The notes under the pieces were generated by a model. That model was not told where the DNA came from. It was given only the letters and a program-made list of their open reading frames with translations, and searched no databases. The translations under genes were made by a program, and so were the position numbers. Positions 44,437 to 52,813 of a stretch of DNA of 64,000 nt are shown here, piece by piece; position 1 is the stretch's first letter; each line of letters begins with the position of its first letter. The stretch is from an uncultured Pelagibacteraceae bacterium (GTDB taxonomy: Bacteria > Pseudomonadota > Alphaproteobacteria > Pelagibacterales > Pelagibacteraceae): positions 127,501 through 191,500 of the forward strand of contig CACAZW010000002.1 of NCBI GenBank assembly GCA_902537055.1, given 5' to 3'.

Positions 44437-45432
44437 ATGGATCAAAATATTATTTTTATAATTAGTTCGCTAATTTTGAATATTTTTGTGGTTATTTATA
44501 TTAAAAATTTAACTAAGTACTTCAACATATATGATCTTCCGGATAGTAAAAGAAAGTTTCATAAAATTAGAACCTCTCTATTTGGAGGATCAGTAATACT
44601 TATAAATTTGTTATTGTTCTTGATAATATATTTTTTTACTAACTCATATATAATTTTTGAGACTTTTTTACCTTATTTGTTTTTAGGTTCATTTTTATTT
44701 TATTTTTTTGGGTTAATTGATGATATAAAAGATCTAAATTCAAATCTCAAATTTATCATAGAAATTTTAATAATAACTTTTTTGGTATTTTTAGACAAAA
44801 ATATTTTGATAGAAAAAATATATTTTCAATCTTTAGATTTAACAATAACATTAGGAAGTTACTCTTATATTTTTACCATAATAAGTATAACGATATTTTT
44901 AAATGCCCTTAATATGTATGATGGTATAAATTTACAATGTGGAAGTTACTGTTTGATAGTATTTCTTTCTTTGCTATTTTTTTCCCAACAAAACATATTA
45001 TTAATATGTTTAATTATTTCTTTAATTTCTTTTTTATATTTAAATTATAAATCTAGATTATTTTTAGGAGATAATGGAACATATTTGTTAGGATTTATAA
45101 TTTCATATTTAGTAATTTATACTGCAAAATCAGGTAATTATTATGAATTATCTGCCGATAAAATATTAATTTTGATGTTATTTCCTGGCTTAGATTTAAT
45201 TAGACTTTTTGTTGTTAGGCTAATTAAAAAAAAACATCCATTTTCGTCTGATAGATACCATATTCATCACATATTATTAAAAAAAGTAGGATTTAAAAAG
45301 ACAATTTATTTTTTAGTTTCCTTACCTTTGCTCGCAAATTTTTTAATGTTTAGTTTTAGCAATCATTTAATTTTTATTATTGTGATATTTACAATTATTT
45401 ACATAATTTCTTTATATGCATATGAAAAATAA
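44437..45432 (+). CDS. WecA/MraY-like undecaprenyl-phosphate sugar-1-phosphate transferase
   Basis: This ten-helix enzyme starts lipid-linked glycan synthesis by moving a sugar-1-phosphate (often GlcNAc) onto undecaprenyl phosphate. The 331-residue protein shows family motifs in order: RKFHKIRTSLFGG near 36, FGLIDDIKDLNS near 90 with catalytic aspartates, LNALNMYDGINL near 158, FLGDNGTYLLG near 207 and the HIHHILLK loop near 277. It lies 3 bases after the ligase gene, and its end overlaps the next SDR gene by 11 bases. Confidence 0.9.
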   Translation: MDQNIIFIISSLILNIFVVIYIKNLTKYFNIYDLPDSKRKFHKIRTSLFGGSVILINLLLFLIIYFFTNSYIIFETFLPYLFLGSFLFYFFGLIDDIKDLNSNLKFIIEILIITFLVFLDKNILIEKIYFQSLDLTITLGSYSYIFTIISITIFLNALNMYDGINLQCGSYCLIVFLSLLFFSQQNILLICLIISLISFLYLNYKSRLFLGDNGTYLLGFIISYLVIYTAKSGNYYELSADKILILMLFPGLDLIRLFVVRLIKKKHPFSSDRYHIHHILLKKVGFKKTIYFLVSLPLLANFLMFSFSNHLIFIIVIFTIIYIISLYAYEK

Positions 45433-46318
45433 AATTTTGATTACAGGCGGTGCAGGTTTTATTGGAAATGAAATAATAAAATTAATAAAAAAAAAGAATA
45501 AACTTATTGTAGTTGATATCAAAAAAAAAAAAGAAATAATAAATAAATTTAAAAAATTAAAAATAAAATATATTGTAGGAAATTTAAATGATCAAAAATT
45601 TGTTATAAAAATATTGAAAAATGTTAAAGTTATTTATCATTTAGCTGGCATCACCAAAGTACCTAATACAGATATCAATCTGAATAAAAGAAAAGAAAAG
45701 ATCATTTATAATAATTCTGTTAATTTAATGAATAATTTAATTAATAACTTGCCAAAAAATACAAAAATAGTTTTTCCATCAACTCATTTAGTTTTTGAAA
45801 ATTGTAAAATAAATAAAAAAGTTTTTTACGAAAATTCAAAACCATTACCAAAACTTGCTTATGCCTCAGGTAAATTAGAATGTGAAAAAATGTTGAAAAA
45901 AAGCAATATAAATTACTCTATATTACGGCTCGGATCAGTTTATGGAAATGCTGAAAAAAAGAGAATGTTTAACTTGCCAAATTTATTTGTTTTAAGGACA
46001 AAAAATAACAAAAATTTAAAACTATTTTCTGGAGGAGTACAAATCAAAAGTATTGTTTCAGTTAATGATGTCGCTAGAGCAATGCTTTATTTGTCAAAAG
46101 ATCGTTTTAAAAGAGGATTGTATCATATTGTTTCAGAACATCTTACAGTAAAGAAAATAGGTAATTATTGTAAAAAATTTAATCAAAATATTAAGTTAAT
46201 TCCAACTAAAGACAAAATACCTTATCTTGGATATTATATTAATTGTTCAAAAATTTTAAGAACAGGTTTTAAATTTAAAAATAATTACAAAAATTTCGTA
46301 AAAAATTACTTAACTTAA
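45422..46318 (+). CDS. NAD-dependent epimerase/dehydratase (extended SDR)
   Basis: The 298-residue protein begins KNKILITGGAGFIGNEI, the NAD-binding loop. It has YHLAGITKVPNT near 76, FPSTHLVFE near 118 and the catalytic YASGK near 142, followed by LRLGSVYG near 162 and VSVNDVARAM near 213. It is somewhat shorter than GalE-type enzymes. Two in-frame ATGs exist, at 45416 and 45422; the second gives the usual N-terminus. The previous WecA-like reading frame ends at 45432. It converges with the membrane protein gene, sharing 4 bases. Confidence 0.82.
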   Translation: MKNKILITGGAGFIGNEIIKLIKKKNKLIVVDIKKKKEIINKFKKLKIKYIVGNLNDQKFVIKILKNVKVIYHLAGITKVPNTDINLNKRKEKIIYNNSVNLMNNLINNLPKNTKIVFPSTHLVFENCKINKKVFYENSKPLPKLAYASGKLECEKMLKKSNINYSILRLGSVYGNAEKKRMFNLPNLFVLRTKNNKNLKLFSGGVQIKSIVSVNDVARAMLYLSKDRFKRGLYHIVSEHLTVKKIGNYCKKFNQNIKLIPTKDKIPYLGYYINCSKILRTGFKFKNNYKNFVKNYLT

Positions 46319-47949
46319 AGTTTTTTATTAATAAATATCACATCATAATTTAAAATTTTTTTGTGATCTAGTTTATTATTTATTGTATTTGTGCATGGAG
46401 CATTTATGTACATGCATTCACTGTTACTTAGATAAAATTTGAAGTCTCTACCTATCACTTTTTCTTCAATTTTTAAACTTGATTTTGTACTCGGAAATAA
46501 AGTTCTCAGATTGTAATTATCATATATTCTTAGTAGTTGTTTTGATAAGAATACAGTTATTGAAAATATTAATACATATTTAAAAACTTTCTTAGTAAAT
46601 TTTTCGTTATAAGAAAATATGGTAATAGAAAACAAAAATGAAACCATAGATATTAAGTATGAGTAACCATAACGATACAAAGGAAACTTAATAAAAAATA
46701 TTATATTTCCAACTAAAAGAACAAAGATGGTCGATAATATTTTAAATTTATTTCTATGAAAAAATAATGTATTAGTATTATTCCTTGTACGGCTATAATT
46801 AATCATAAGATTTATTAAGAGTAATAAAATTAAATAAGGAAAAACAGTTTTTACAATGTATTTGAAATGAACTGAATACCAGGATTTTATCCAATTAAAT
46901 TTTTCAATATATGACTTTTGATCAATATTTTTGTCTAATCTATCTGGCCAACCTTTTGCCCACGCTTCTCCTGAAATGCTTTGATTAATTAATTCATTTT
47001 TATCAGACCAAATAAATTGATTATAGCAAGTTTTTTCTACTGGGTAAAATAAGCAACTCGATATAAGTATATTTTTAAATATCCATATGCACATTAGAAA
47101 AAATGGAAATGAATAAAATATTTTAAATTTTTTTTCCTTACACTTGAAGAAAAGAATTAACGGAAATAGTAATGCTAAAATAAGTGTTACTTTGTTTAAA
47201 ATTATATAAACCGATATAATTGTTGATTTTTGTAAATTAGCATAATTGTGATTTGATTTTAAAAATATTGAAATTAAATAAAAAAAAAGCAGGTGTGCAA
47301 TGGCATCATTTCCAAATCCACTATATCTATTTATTTTGTAAGAAATATAACAAACTATAAATAAAGAAAATGAATTATTTATGGAAATTTTTGATTTTGA
47401 TCTTACAAAATTATAAACATCATTTATAAAATACAAAAAAATAAATACCATTAAACTTGCAACAGGTATAAGAATACCATTGAAGCCAGTTATAATATTG
47501 TAATTTAAAGCTGATAAATATTGAATTACAGATATATGACCAAATCGAGAGTGTAAATTGCTCAATCCTATTATTAATTTGTTCTCATTTAGTATATGAG
47601 TATAGGGGAGGTGGTATAAAGCTGCATCAGGAGTATTTATATTGCTAAATGCAATAATTGCTGAAACGAATACTGAGGACAAAAATAAAAACTTTAAATC
47701 ATTAAAATTAAAAGATTTGTATTTCAATAAAAAAAGTAGAGGGACAATTAAAAAAGCAGAATTTGTAATTTCATTTAATGGAACGAAAAAATTAATAAAT
47801 ACTGCCAAAAATGATAATAAAATAGTGCCATATAAAGCTATTTCAGATTGATGAAAATTATCTTCTTTTTTAAAAAATAACCTAAGGAAAATTTTTCCAT
47901 ATATATAAAAAGTTAAATTTGAAATGAAAATTATTGTAAAAAAAAACAT
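46315..47949 (-). CDS. Large polytopic membrane protein, possible GT-C-like
   Basis: The 544-residue protein has about twelve hydrophobic segments. A loop after the third or fourth contains INTPDAALYHLPYTHIL near 107 and GLSNLHSRFGHISVIQYLSAL near 130, a pattern I recall in a widespread uncharacterised family of bacterial surface-polysaccharide membrane proteins. The acidic residue and YH in the first loop resemble the layout of GT-C transferases, which use lipid-linked sugars, but no decisive motif is seen. ATG at 47949 overlaps the preceding gene's TGA (TGATG), so the pair is coupled. Confidence 0.65.
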   Translation of the reverse strand: MFFFTIIFISNLTFYIYGKIFLRLFFKKEDNFHQSEIALYGTILLSFLAVFINFFVPLNEITNSAFLIVPLLFLLKYKSFNFNDLKFLFLSSVFVSAIIAFSNINTPDAALYHLPYTHILNENKLIIGLSNLHSRFGHISVIQYLSALNYNIITGFNGILIPVASLMVFIFLYFINDVYNFVRSKSKISINNSFSLFIVCYISYKINRYSGFGNDAIAHLLFFYLISIFLKSNHNYANLQKSTIISVYIILNKVTLILALLFPLILFFKCKEKKFKIFYSFPFFLMCIWIFKNILISSCLFYPVEKTCYNQFIWSDKNELINQSISGEAWAKGWPDRLDKNIDQKSYIEKFNWIKSWYSVHFKYIVKTVFPYLILLLLINLMINYSRTRNNTNTLFFHRNKFKILSTIFVLLVGNIIFFIKFPLYRYGYSYLISMVSFLFSITIFSYNEKFTKKVFKYVLIFSITVFLSKQLLRIYDNYNLRTLFPSTKSSLKIEEKVIGRDFKFYLSNSECMYINAPCTNTINNKLDHKKILNYDVIFINKKL

Positions 47950-48761
47950 CAATTTTCCTTATGCTCTTTTGGCAAAACAAGAAAATTATTGTTAATAACC
48001 GTTTTAAATTTATAATCTAAATTTTTAAATAAAATCAAAAAATCTTCAAAATTATAATTCATTTCTTTTTCAAAAATTTCTTCATACTCAAATATTATTG
48101 GCATCCTATTTTTTTTTATCGTTTTTATTGATCCTCTTAATACCTTCAAGTCCCATCCTTGGACATCAATTTTCATTAGTGAAATTTTTTTATCAAATGA
48201 GAAGTCATCTATCTTTTTGATTTGTGTTTTATTTTTTTTTAAATCTTTATTCTGTGGATCTATTTGTATTTTTAGTGCTCCATAGGTTCCGGTATTTGTT
48301 AGATCAGGATCAACCAAATACTCTTCTCCGCTAATATCTGATAATGCACAATTAATTGGAGTAATGTTGGTAGAGTTCAGTTTAATATTTTTTTCCAAAA
48401 TGTTGAATATATACTCTGAAGCCTCGAAAGAGTGAACACTACAATTTTCACAAACTTTTGAAAAAAGAATGCTCATTTGACCGTAATTAGCGCCAGCATC
48501 AATAATCGAAGTTCCGGGTTCTATAAATTTTTTTCCGAGTTCAAATATTTTTTTATCAAAAATTCTATTTTTTATAATTTCATTCCTTATTACATCTTGA
48601 TAAGCATATTTTGGTAAATAATATATTCCTGTTAATGTTTTATATTTTTTTAACTCATAGTTATGTAAACTTTTCCTTTCATCTCTAAAAATTAACATAA
48701 ACCCGATTTTTTTGGATAATTTTATATATAAATTTTTTAAAAGCTTTAATAAATTGTACAT
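47949..48761 (-). CDS. FkbM family SAM-dependent methyltransferase
   Basis: The 270-residue protein has SAM loop SIIDAGANYGQMSIL near 88, VHSFEASEYIFNILEKNI near 113, and the FkbM block ISLMKIDVQGWDLKVLRG near 202, here with the ordinary KIDVQG form. An amphipathic or hydrophobic N-terminus may associate it with the membrane. It is translationally coupled to the membrane protein at 46315. It probably O-methylates a sugar. It is the second of three FkbM-type genes in the window. Confidence 0.83.
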   Translation of the reverse strand: MYNLLKLLKNLYIKLSKKIGFMLIFRDERKSLHNYELKKYKTLTGIYYLPKYAYQDVIRNEIIKNRIFDKKIFELGKKFIEPGTSIIDAGANYGQMSILFSKVCENCSVHSFEASEYIFNILEKNIKLNSTNITPINCALSDISGEEYLVDPDLTNTGTYGALKIQIDPQNKDLKKNKTQIKKIDDFSFDKKISLMKIDVQGWDLKVLRGSIKTIKKNRMPIIFEYEEIFEKEMNYNFEDFLILFKNLDYKFKTVINNNFLVLPKEHKEN

Positions 48762-48815
48762 AACTAATTGTATTAATATATTAAATTTTATAAAACCATT
48801 AAAATTAAATTGTTA

Positions 48816-49520
48816 ATGATCTTATCTATAATAATTCCTGTATTTAACGAAAAAAATACCTTAACAAAATTGTTGAATAAAATTGATGATATTAAAGATA
48901 TAGAAAAGGAAGTAGTTATCGTTGACGATTGTTCAACAGATGGGACGAAAGAAATTTTATTAAATTTAGATAAATTTAAATATAAAATTTATTTTCATAG
49001 CAAAAATAAAGGCAAGGGTGCTGCAATAAAGACGGCAAAAAAAAATATAACAGGGCAAATAGTAATTATTCAAGATGCTGATTTAGAATATAATCCAAAT
49101 GATTATTACAAGATAATCGAACCTATAAAGAATAAACAATTTATTGTGGTATATGGATCAAGAGTATTAGGAAAAAATAGATACTCATTAAAAAACTTTT
49201 CTTCAGTATATAGAATCTTTTTTAATCATTTATTGACTATAATATCTAATGTATTCAATTCTCAAAAACTAACAGATGCTCACACATGTTATAAGGCTTT
49301 CACGTATGAACTATTCAATTCAATAAATTTAGAGGAAGATGACTTTAGTTTCTGTCCAGAAATCACAACAAAAATAGGCTTGAGGAACATAGATATAAAA
49401 GAAGTACCAATTGAATATTTTGGAAGATCATATAAAGAAGGAAAAAAAATTAAATTAATAGATGGAGTAAAAGCTTTATTTACAATAATTAAATATAGGT
49501 TTTTTAAACATGAAAAGTGA
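48816..49520 (+). CDS. Glycosyltransferase family 2, dolichyl-phosphate mannose synthase-like
   Basis: The 234-residue GT-A protein shows LSIIIPVFNEKNTLTKLL at the start, KEVVIVDDCSTDGTKE near 31, FHSKNKGKGAAIKTA near 58 and VIIQDADLEYNPNDY near 80, with the DAD metal motif. YGSRVLG near 108 and DAHTCYKAF near 153 follow. These are features of DPM1/ArnC-like polyprenyl-phosphate sugar transferases. Such enzymes make undecaprenyl-phosphate sugar for GT-C transferases, so it may serve the neighbouring large membrane proteins. ATG at 48816 is preferred to TTG at 48810. It overlaps the SxtJ-like gene by 11 bases. Confidence 0.87.
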   Translation: MILSIIIPVFNEKNTLTKLLNKIDDIKDIEKEVVIVDDCSTDGTKEILLNLDKFKYKIYFHSKNKGKGAAIKTAKKNITGQIVIIQDADLEYNPNDYYKIIEPIKNKQFIVVYGSRVLGKNRYSLKNFSSVYRIFFNHLLTIISNVFNSQKLTDAHTCYKAFTYELFNSINLEEDDFSFCPEITTKIGLRNIDIKEVPIEYFGRSYKEGKKIKLIDGVKALFTIIKYRFFKHEK

Positions 49521-49896
49521 TATCAAGATAGGTTCAAATAGAAGTTTTGGAATTGTATTTTTCTTAGTATTCTTAATAATCGGCTTTTATCCATTTTTAA
49601 AAGGAAATGAACCTTATTTTTGGTCAATAATTATTTCAGTAATATTTTTAATTTTAGGACTTTTTAACTCAATATACCTGACACCATTCAATAAATTATG
49701 GTTTAAGTTTGGTATTCTCTTAGGTCAAATAATATCTCCAATTGTTATGGGCATAGTTTTTTTTATAGTTGTAACTCCAATAGCTCTAGTAATGAAAATA
49801 CTAAATAAAGATATTCTAAATTTAAATAAAAATAATAAAAAAACTTATTGGATTGAGTATAAAAATAAATCGAGTAAAATGAAAAATCAATTTTAA
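49510..49896 (+). CDS. SxtJ family membrane protein
   Basis: The 128-residue protein has about three or four membrane segments and the family pattern: SNRSFGIVFFLVFLIIGFYP near 8-27, the central LTPFNKLWFKFGILLGQIISPIVMG and IALVMKIL. SxtJ-like proteins are regularly found next to a carbamoyltransferase of the NodU/SxtI family and a DUF5989 protein, exactly the order seen here. Their function is not established. It overlaps the upstream GT2 gene by 11 bases and precedes the 49-residue DUF5989 gene by one base. Confidence 0.85.
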   Translation: MKSDIKIGSNRSFGIVFFLVFLIIGFYPFLKGNEPYFWSIIISVIFLILGLFNSIYLTPFNKLWFKFGILLGQIISPIVMGIVFFIVVTPIALVMKILNKDILNLNKNNKKTYWIEYKNKSSKMKNQF

Positions 49897-49897
49897 T

Positions 49898-50047
49898 ATG
49901 GACTTTATAAAAGAATTTTGGGAGTTTCTAAAAATTAGAAAAAAATATTGGCTACTACCAATTATTATAATTTTAGCTTTGTTTGGTGGATTAATTGTTT
50001 TAAGCCAAGGTTCAGCTGTAGCACCATTTATTTATACAATTTTTTAA
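49898..50047 (+). CDS. DUF5989-like small membrane protein
   Basis: This 49-residue gene is short but has the pattern of DUF5989: MDFIKEFWEFLKIRKKYW, a single membrane helix LLPIIIILALFGGLIVL, and the end SQGSAVAPFIYTIF. The ATG is one base after the SxtJ-like stop, and the TAA is followed immediately by the GTG of the carbamoyltransferase. This spacing is strong evidence that it is a real gene. It probably forms a membrane complex with SxtJ and the carbamoyltransferase; the exact role is not known. Confidence 0.85.
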   Translation: MDFIKEFWEFLKIRKKYWLLPIIIILALFGGLIVLSQGSAVAPFIYTIF

Positions 50048-51886
50048 GTGAGAAAAATTTTAGGGATTTCAGCTTTTTATCATGATAGTGCTGCAACAAT
50101 ATTAATTGAAGGAAAAATTATAGCAGCAGCTCAAGAAGAAAGATTTACAAGGGTCAAACATGATAAAAACTATCCTTATAACGCTATCGAATTTGTGCTG
50201 AAATATGCGAATTTAAAATTTTCAGATCTTGATGCAATTGTATTTTTTGAAAAACCATTTTTAAAGTTTGAGAGATTATTAGAAACCTATGTAGCTTTTG
50301 CTCCAAGAGGGTTTATATCATTTTGTAAAGCCATGCCTATATGGCTTAGAGAGAAGTTGTTTCAAAAAAACTTACTTATTCAAAATTTTAAAAAACATGA
50401 TAAAAATTTTAGTGATAAATCAAAGATTTATTTTTCAGATCATCATTTAAGTCACGCTGCTAGTGCTTTTTTCCCTTCTCCATTTGAAGAAGCTGTCGTA
50501 CTTACTGCTGATGGTGTAGGTGAATGGGCAACCACAACAGTTTCAGTCGGAAAAGGTCATAAATTAGAGATAAAAAAAGAAATTCAATTCCCTCATTCAT
50601 TAGGTCTACTTTATTCAGCATTTACCTATTATACAGGTTTTAAAGTAAATAGTGGAGAATATAAATTAATGGGTTTAGCACCTTATGGATCTCCAATTTA
50701 CATAGATAAAATTAAAAATCATCTGATCGATATAAAAAATGATGGAAGTTTTAGACTTGATCAGACTTTCTTTAACTATGCTACAGGATTGACCATGACA
50801 AATAAAAAATTTCACAATCTTTTCGGAAATAATCCTAGGAATCCAAATAATGAGCAATTAACACAATTTCATATGGATATTGCAGCATCAATACAAAAAG
50901 TTACTGAAGAAATTATGATTAAATTAGCAAAATCAATCAGAGATGAATATAAAATACCAAATCTTTGTTTGGCAGGTGGAGTTGCATTAAATTGTGTTGC
51001 CAACGGAAAAATATTGAGCGAAAAAATTTTTGATAATATTTGGATACAGCCAGCTGCTGGAGATGCAGGAGGATCTTTAGGGGCGGCTCTTGCTCTTTGG
51101 CATATTGAATTAAAAAATAATCGAAATATTAACATTAACGATAACATGAATGGTGCATATTTAGGACCAGAATTTAATGACGAACAAATTAAAAATGACT
51201 TAAATAAGTTAGGAGCAAATTTTACATATTTGAGTGAAGATGAAATTATTGAAAAAACAGCTTTTGATCTATCTAAAAGTAAAGCAGTCGGATGGTTTCA
51301 AGGGAGAATGGAATTTGGACCAAGAGCATTAGGAGCTAGGTCAATATTAGGTGATCCAAGATCTCCAGAAACACAAAAAAATTTAAATTTAAAAGTAAAA
51401 TATAGAGAAAGTTTTAGGCCGTTTGCACCTGCAGTTTTAAAAGAAGATCTTACGAACTGGTTTGATATTGAAGAAGAAAGTCCTTATATGTTACTGGTCG
51501 CAAAAGTTAAAGAAGATAAGATAATCAAAATGAATGAACAACAAAATAAGCTTTTTGGTATTGAAAAGTTAAATATTAAAAGATCTACTATACCAGCGGT
51601 AACACACTTGGATTATTCAGCTAGAATTCAAACTGTGAACAAAGAAACTAACAAAAAATATTATGAATTAATTAAAAAATTTAAGAAAAAAACAAATTGT
51701 CCTGTTATTGTGAATACATCTTTTAATGTTAGAGGTGAGCCAATTGTAAATACGCCATCAGATGCATTTAATTGTTTTATGGGTACAGAGCTTGATGTAT
51801 TAGTGATTGGTAATTTTTATTTAGATAAAAATAATCAATCTGAGAAATTAATTACAAATTATAAAAATAAATTTAGTTTAGATTAA
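50048..51886 (+). CDS. Carbamoyltransferase, SxtI/NodU family, of the SxtJ-DUF5989 triad
   Basis: The 612-residue protein has all the family blocks: GISAFYHDSAATIL near 5, EERFTRVKHD near 31, HHLSHAASAFFPSPFE near 137 (metal-binding histidines), TADGVGEWATTT near 160, LAGGVALNCVANG near 311, MEFGPRALGARSILGDPRSP near 422, RESFRPFAPAVL near 452 and IVNTSFNVRGEPIV near 557. The start is GTG at 50048, abutting the DUF5989 stop. It is longer than the carbamoyltransferase at 30619 and closer to the SxtI type. It likely adds a carbamoyl group to a glycan sugar. The 3' end overlaps the convergent GalE-like gene by 14 bases. Confidence 0.93.
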   Translation: MRKILGISAFYHDSAATILIEGKIIAAAQEERFTRVKHDKNYPYNAIEFVLKYANLKFSDLDAIVFFEKPFLKFERLLETYVAFAPRGFISFCKAMPIWLREKLFQKNLLIQNFKKHDKNFSDKSKIYFSDHHLSHAASAFFPSPFEEAVVLTADGVGEWATTTVSVGKGHKLEIKKEIQFPHSLGLLYSAFTYYTGFKVNSGEYKLMGLAPYGSPIYIDKIKNHLIDIKNDGSFRLDQTFFNYATGLTMTNKKFHNLFGNNPRNPNNEQLTQFHMDIAASIQKVTEEIMIKLAKSIRDEYKIPNLCLAGGVALNCVANGKILSEKIFDNIWIQPAAGDAGGSLGAALALWHIELKNNRNININDNMNGAYLGPEFNDEQIKNDLNKLGANFTYLSEDEIIEKTAFDLSKSKAVGWFQGRMEFGPRALGARSILGDPRSPETQKNLNLKVKYRESFRPFAPAVLKEDLTNWFDIEEESPYMLLVAKVKEDKIIKMNEQQNKLFGIEKLNIKRSTIPAVTHLDYSARIQTVNKETNKKYYELIKKFKKKTNCPVIVNTSFNVRGEPIVNTPSDAFNCFMGTELDVLVIGNFYLDKNNQSEKLITNYKNKFSLD

Positions 51887-52811
51887 TTTTTTTCCATTTA
51901 ATTTCATCAGAGATTATCTTTTTTATATTTGAGTTTTTCGGAGTCCAATTAAGCATATTAGATGTTTTTTTAAAATTGCTTACTAAAAAAGGTTCATCTC
52001 CTTTTCTTTTAGACTCAAAACTATATCTAATATCCATTTTAGAAATCGCTTTTATATTTTTTAATATTTCAAGGACTGAAAATCCTTTATTTGTTCCAAT
52101 ATTGAGTATTTCTCTTATATTTTTTTTTCTAAGATAATTTGTACATTTAATTATCGCGTAACAAATATCCTTTATATGAATAAAATCTCTTATACAGGTG
52201 CCGTCTTTTGTGGGATAATTTTTTCCATATATTTTCAATTTTTTTTCTTGAAGTATATTTTGGATAAATAAAGGAATTAAGTGCGTTTCTGGTGTATGAT
52301 TTTCACCTCTAAGTAAACTTGGTAAGGATGATGCTACATTGAAAAATCTTAAAATTATAAAATTGTTATTCGTTTTTTTTATTAATTTTTCACATTGAAG
52401 CTTAGATCTTGCATATTTGCTCTTCGGAGCAACCTCACTTAGCTCGGTAACAGGTTTATTAATAGACTTGTAAACAGAAGCTGTTGAGGAAAAAATTAAA
52501 TTTTTACATTTATATTTTTTCATAGCCCAGAGTATATTTTTTGTAACTTGTATATTGTTATTGTAATATTGGGAATATTTTTTTTTTTCATCTACAACAG
52601 ACTCTCCAGCTAAATGTATAATAGTGCTAATTCTTTCTTTACCGAATAAATAATCTAAATTTCTTCTATAAAGCAAATTCACTTTATAAAATTGTCGATC
52701 TGTCTTATAATTTAAAGACTTTTTATCAAGCAATATAACATTTTTTGTTTTTAACATTTTTTCAAGACATTGGCCAATGTATCCTGCGGCTCCAGTTAAA
52801 ATAATTTTCAT
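51873..52811 (-). CDS. galE: UDP-glucose 4-epimerase, GalE-like
   Basis: The 312-residue protein has the NAD loop LTGAAGYIGQCL near 4-15, the HLAGESVVDEKKKYSQYYNNN block near 69, FSSTASVYKS near 107, the catalytic YARSK near 133, and TCIRDFIHIKDI near 206. All are typical of GalE, which interconverts UDP-glucose/UDP-galactose or the N-acetyl forms. It is slightly shorter than the usual 330-340 residues. It could supply UDP-galactose or UDP-GalNAc to island transferases. It lies 2 bases downstream of the membrane-protein gene at 52814. Confidence 0.87.
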   Translation of the reverse strand: MKIILTGAAGYIGQCLEKMLKTKNVILLDKKSLNYKTDRQFYKVNLLYRRNLDYLFGKERISTIIHLAGESVVDEKKKYSQYYNNNIQVTKNILWAMKKYKCKNLIFSSTASVYKSINKPVTELSEVAPKSKYARSKLQCEKLIKKTNNNFIILRFFNVASSLPSLLRGENHTPETHLIPLFIQNILQEKKLKIYGKNYPTKDGTCIRDFIHIKDICYAIIKCTNYLRKKNIREILNIGTNKGFSVLEILKNIKAISKMDIRYSFESKRKGDEPFLVSNFKKTSNMLNWTPKNSNIKKIISDEIKWKKINLN

Positions 52812-52813
52812 TT

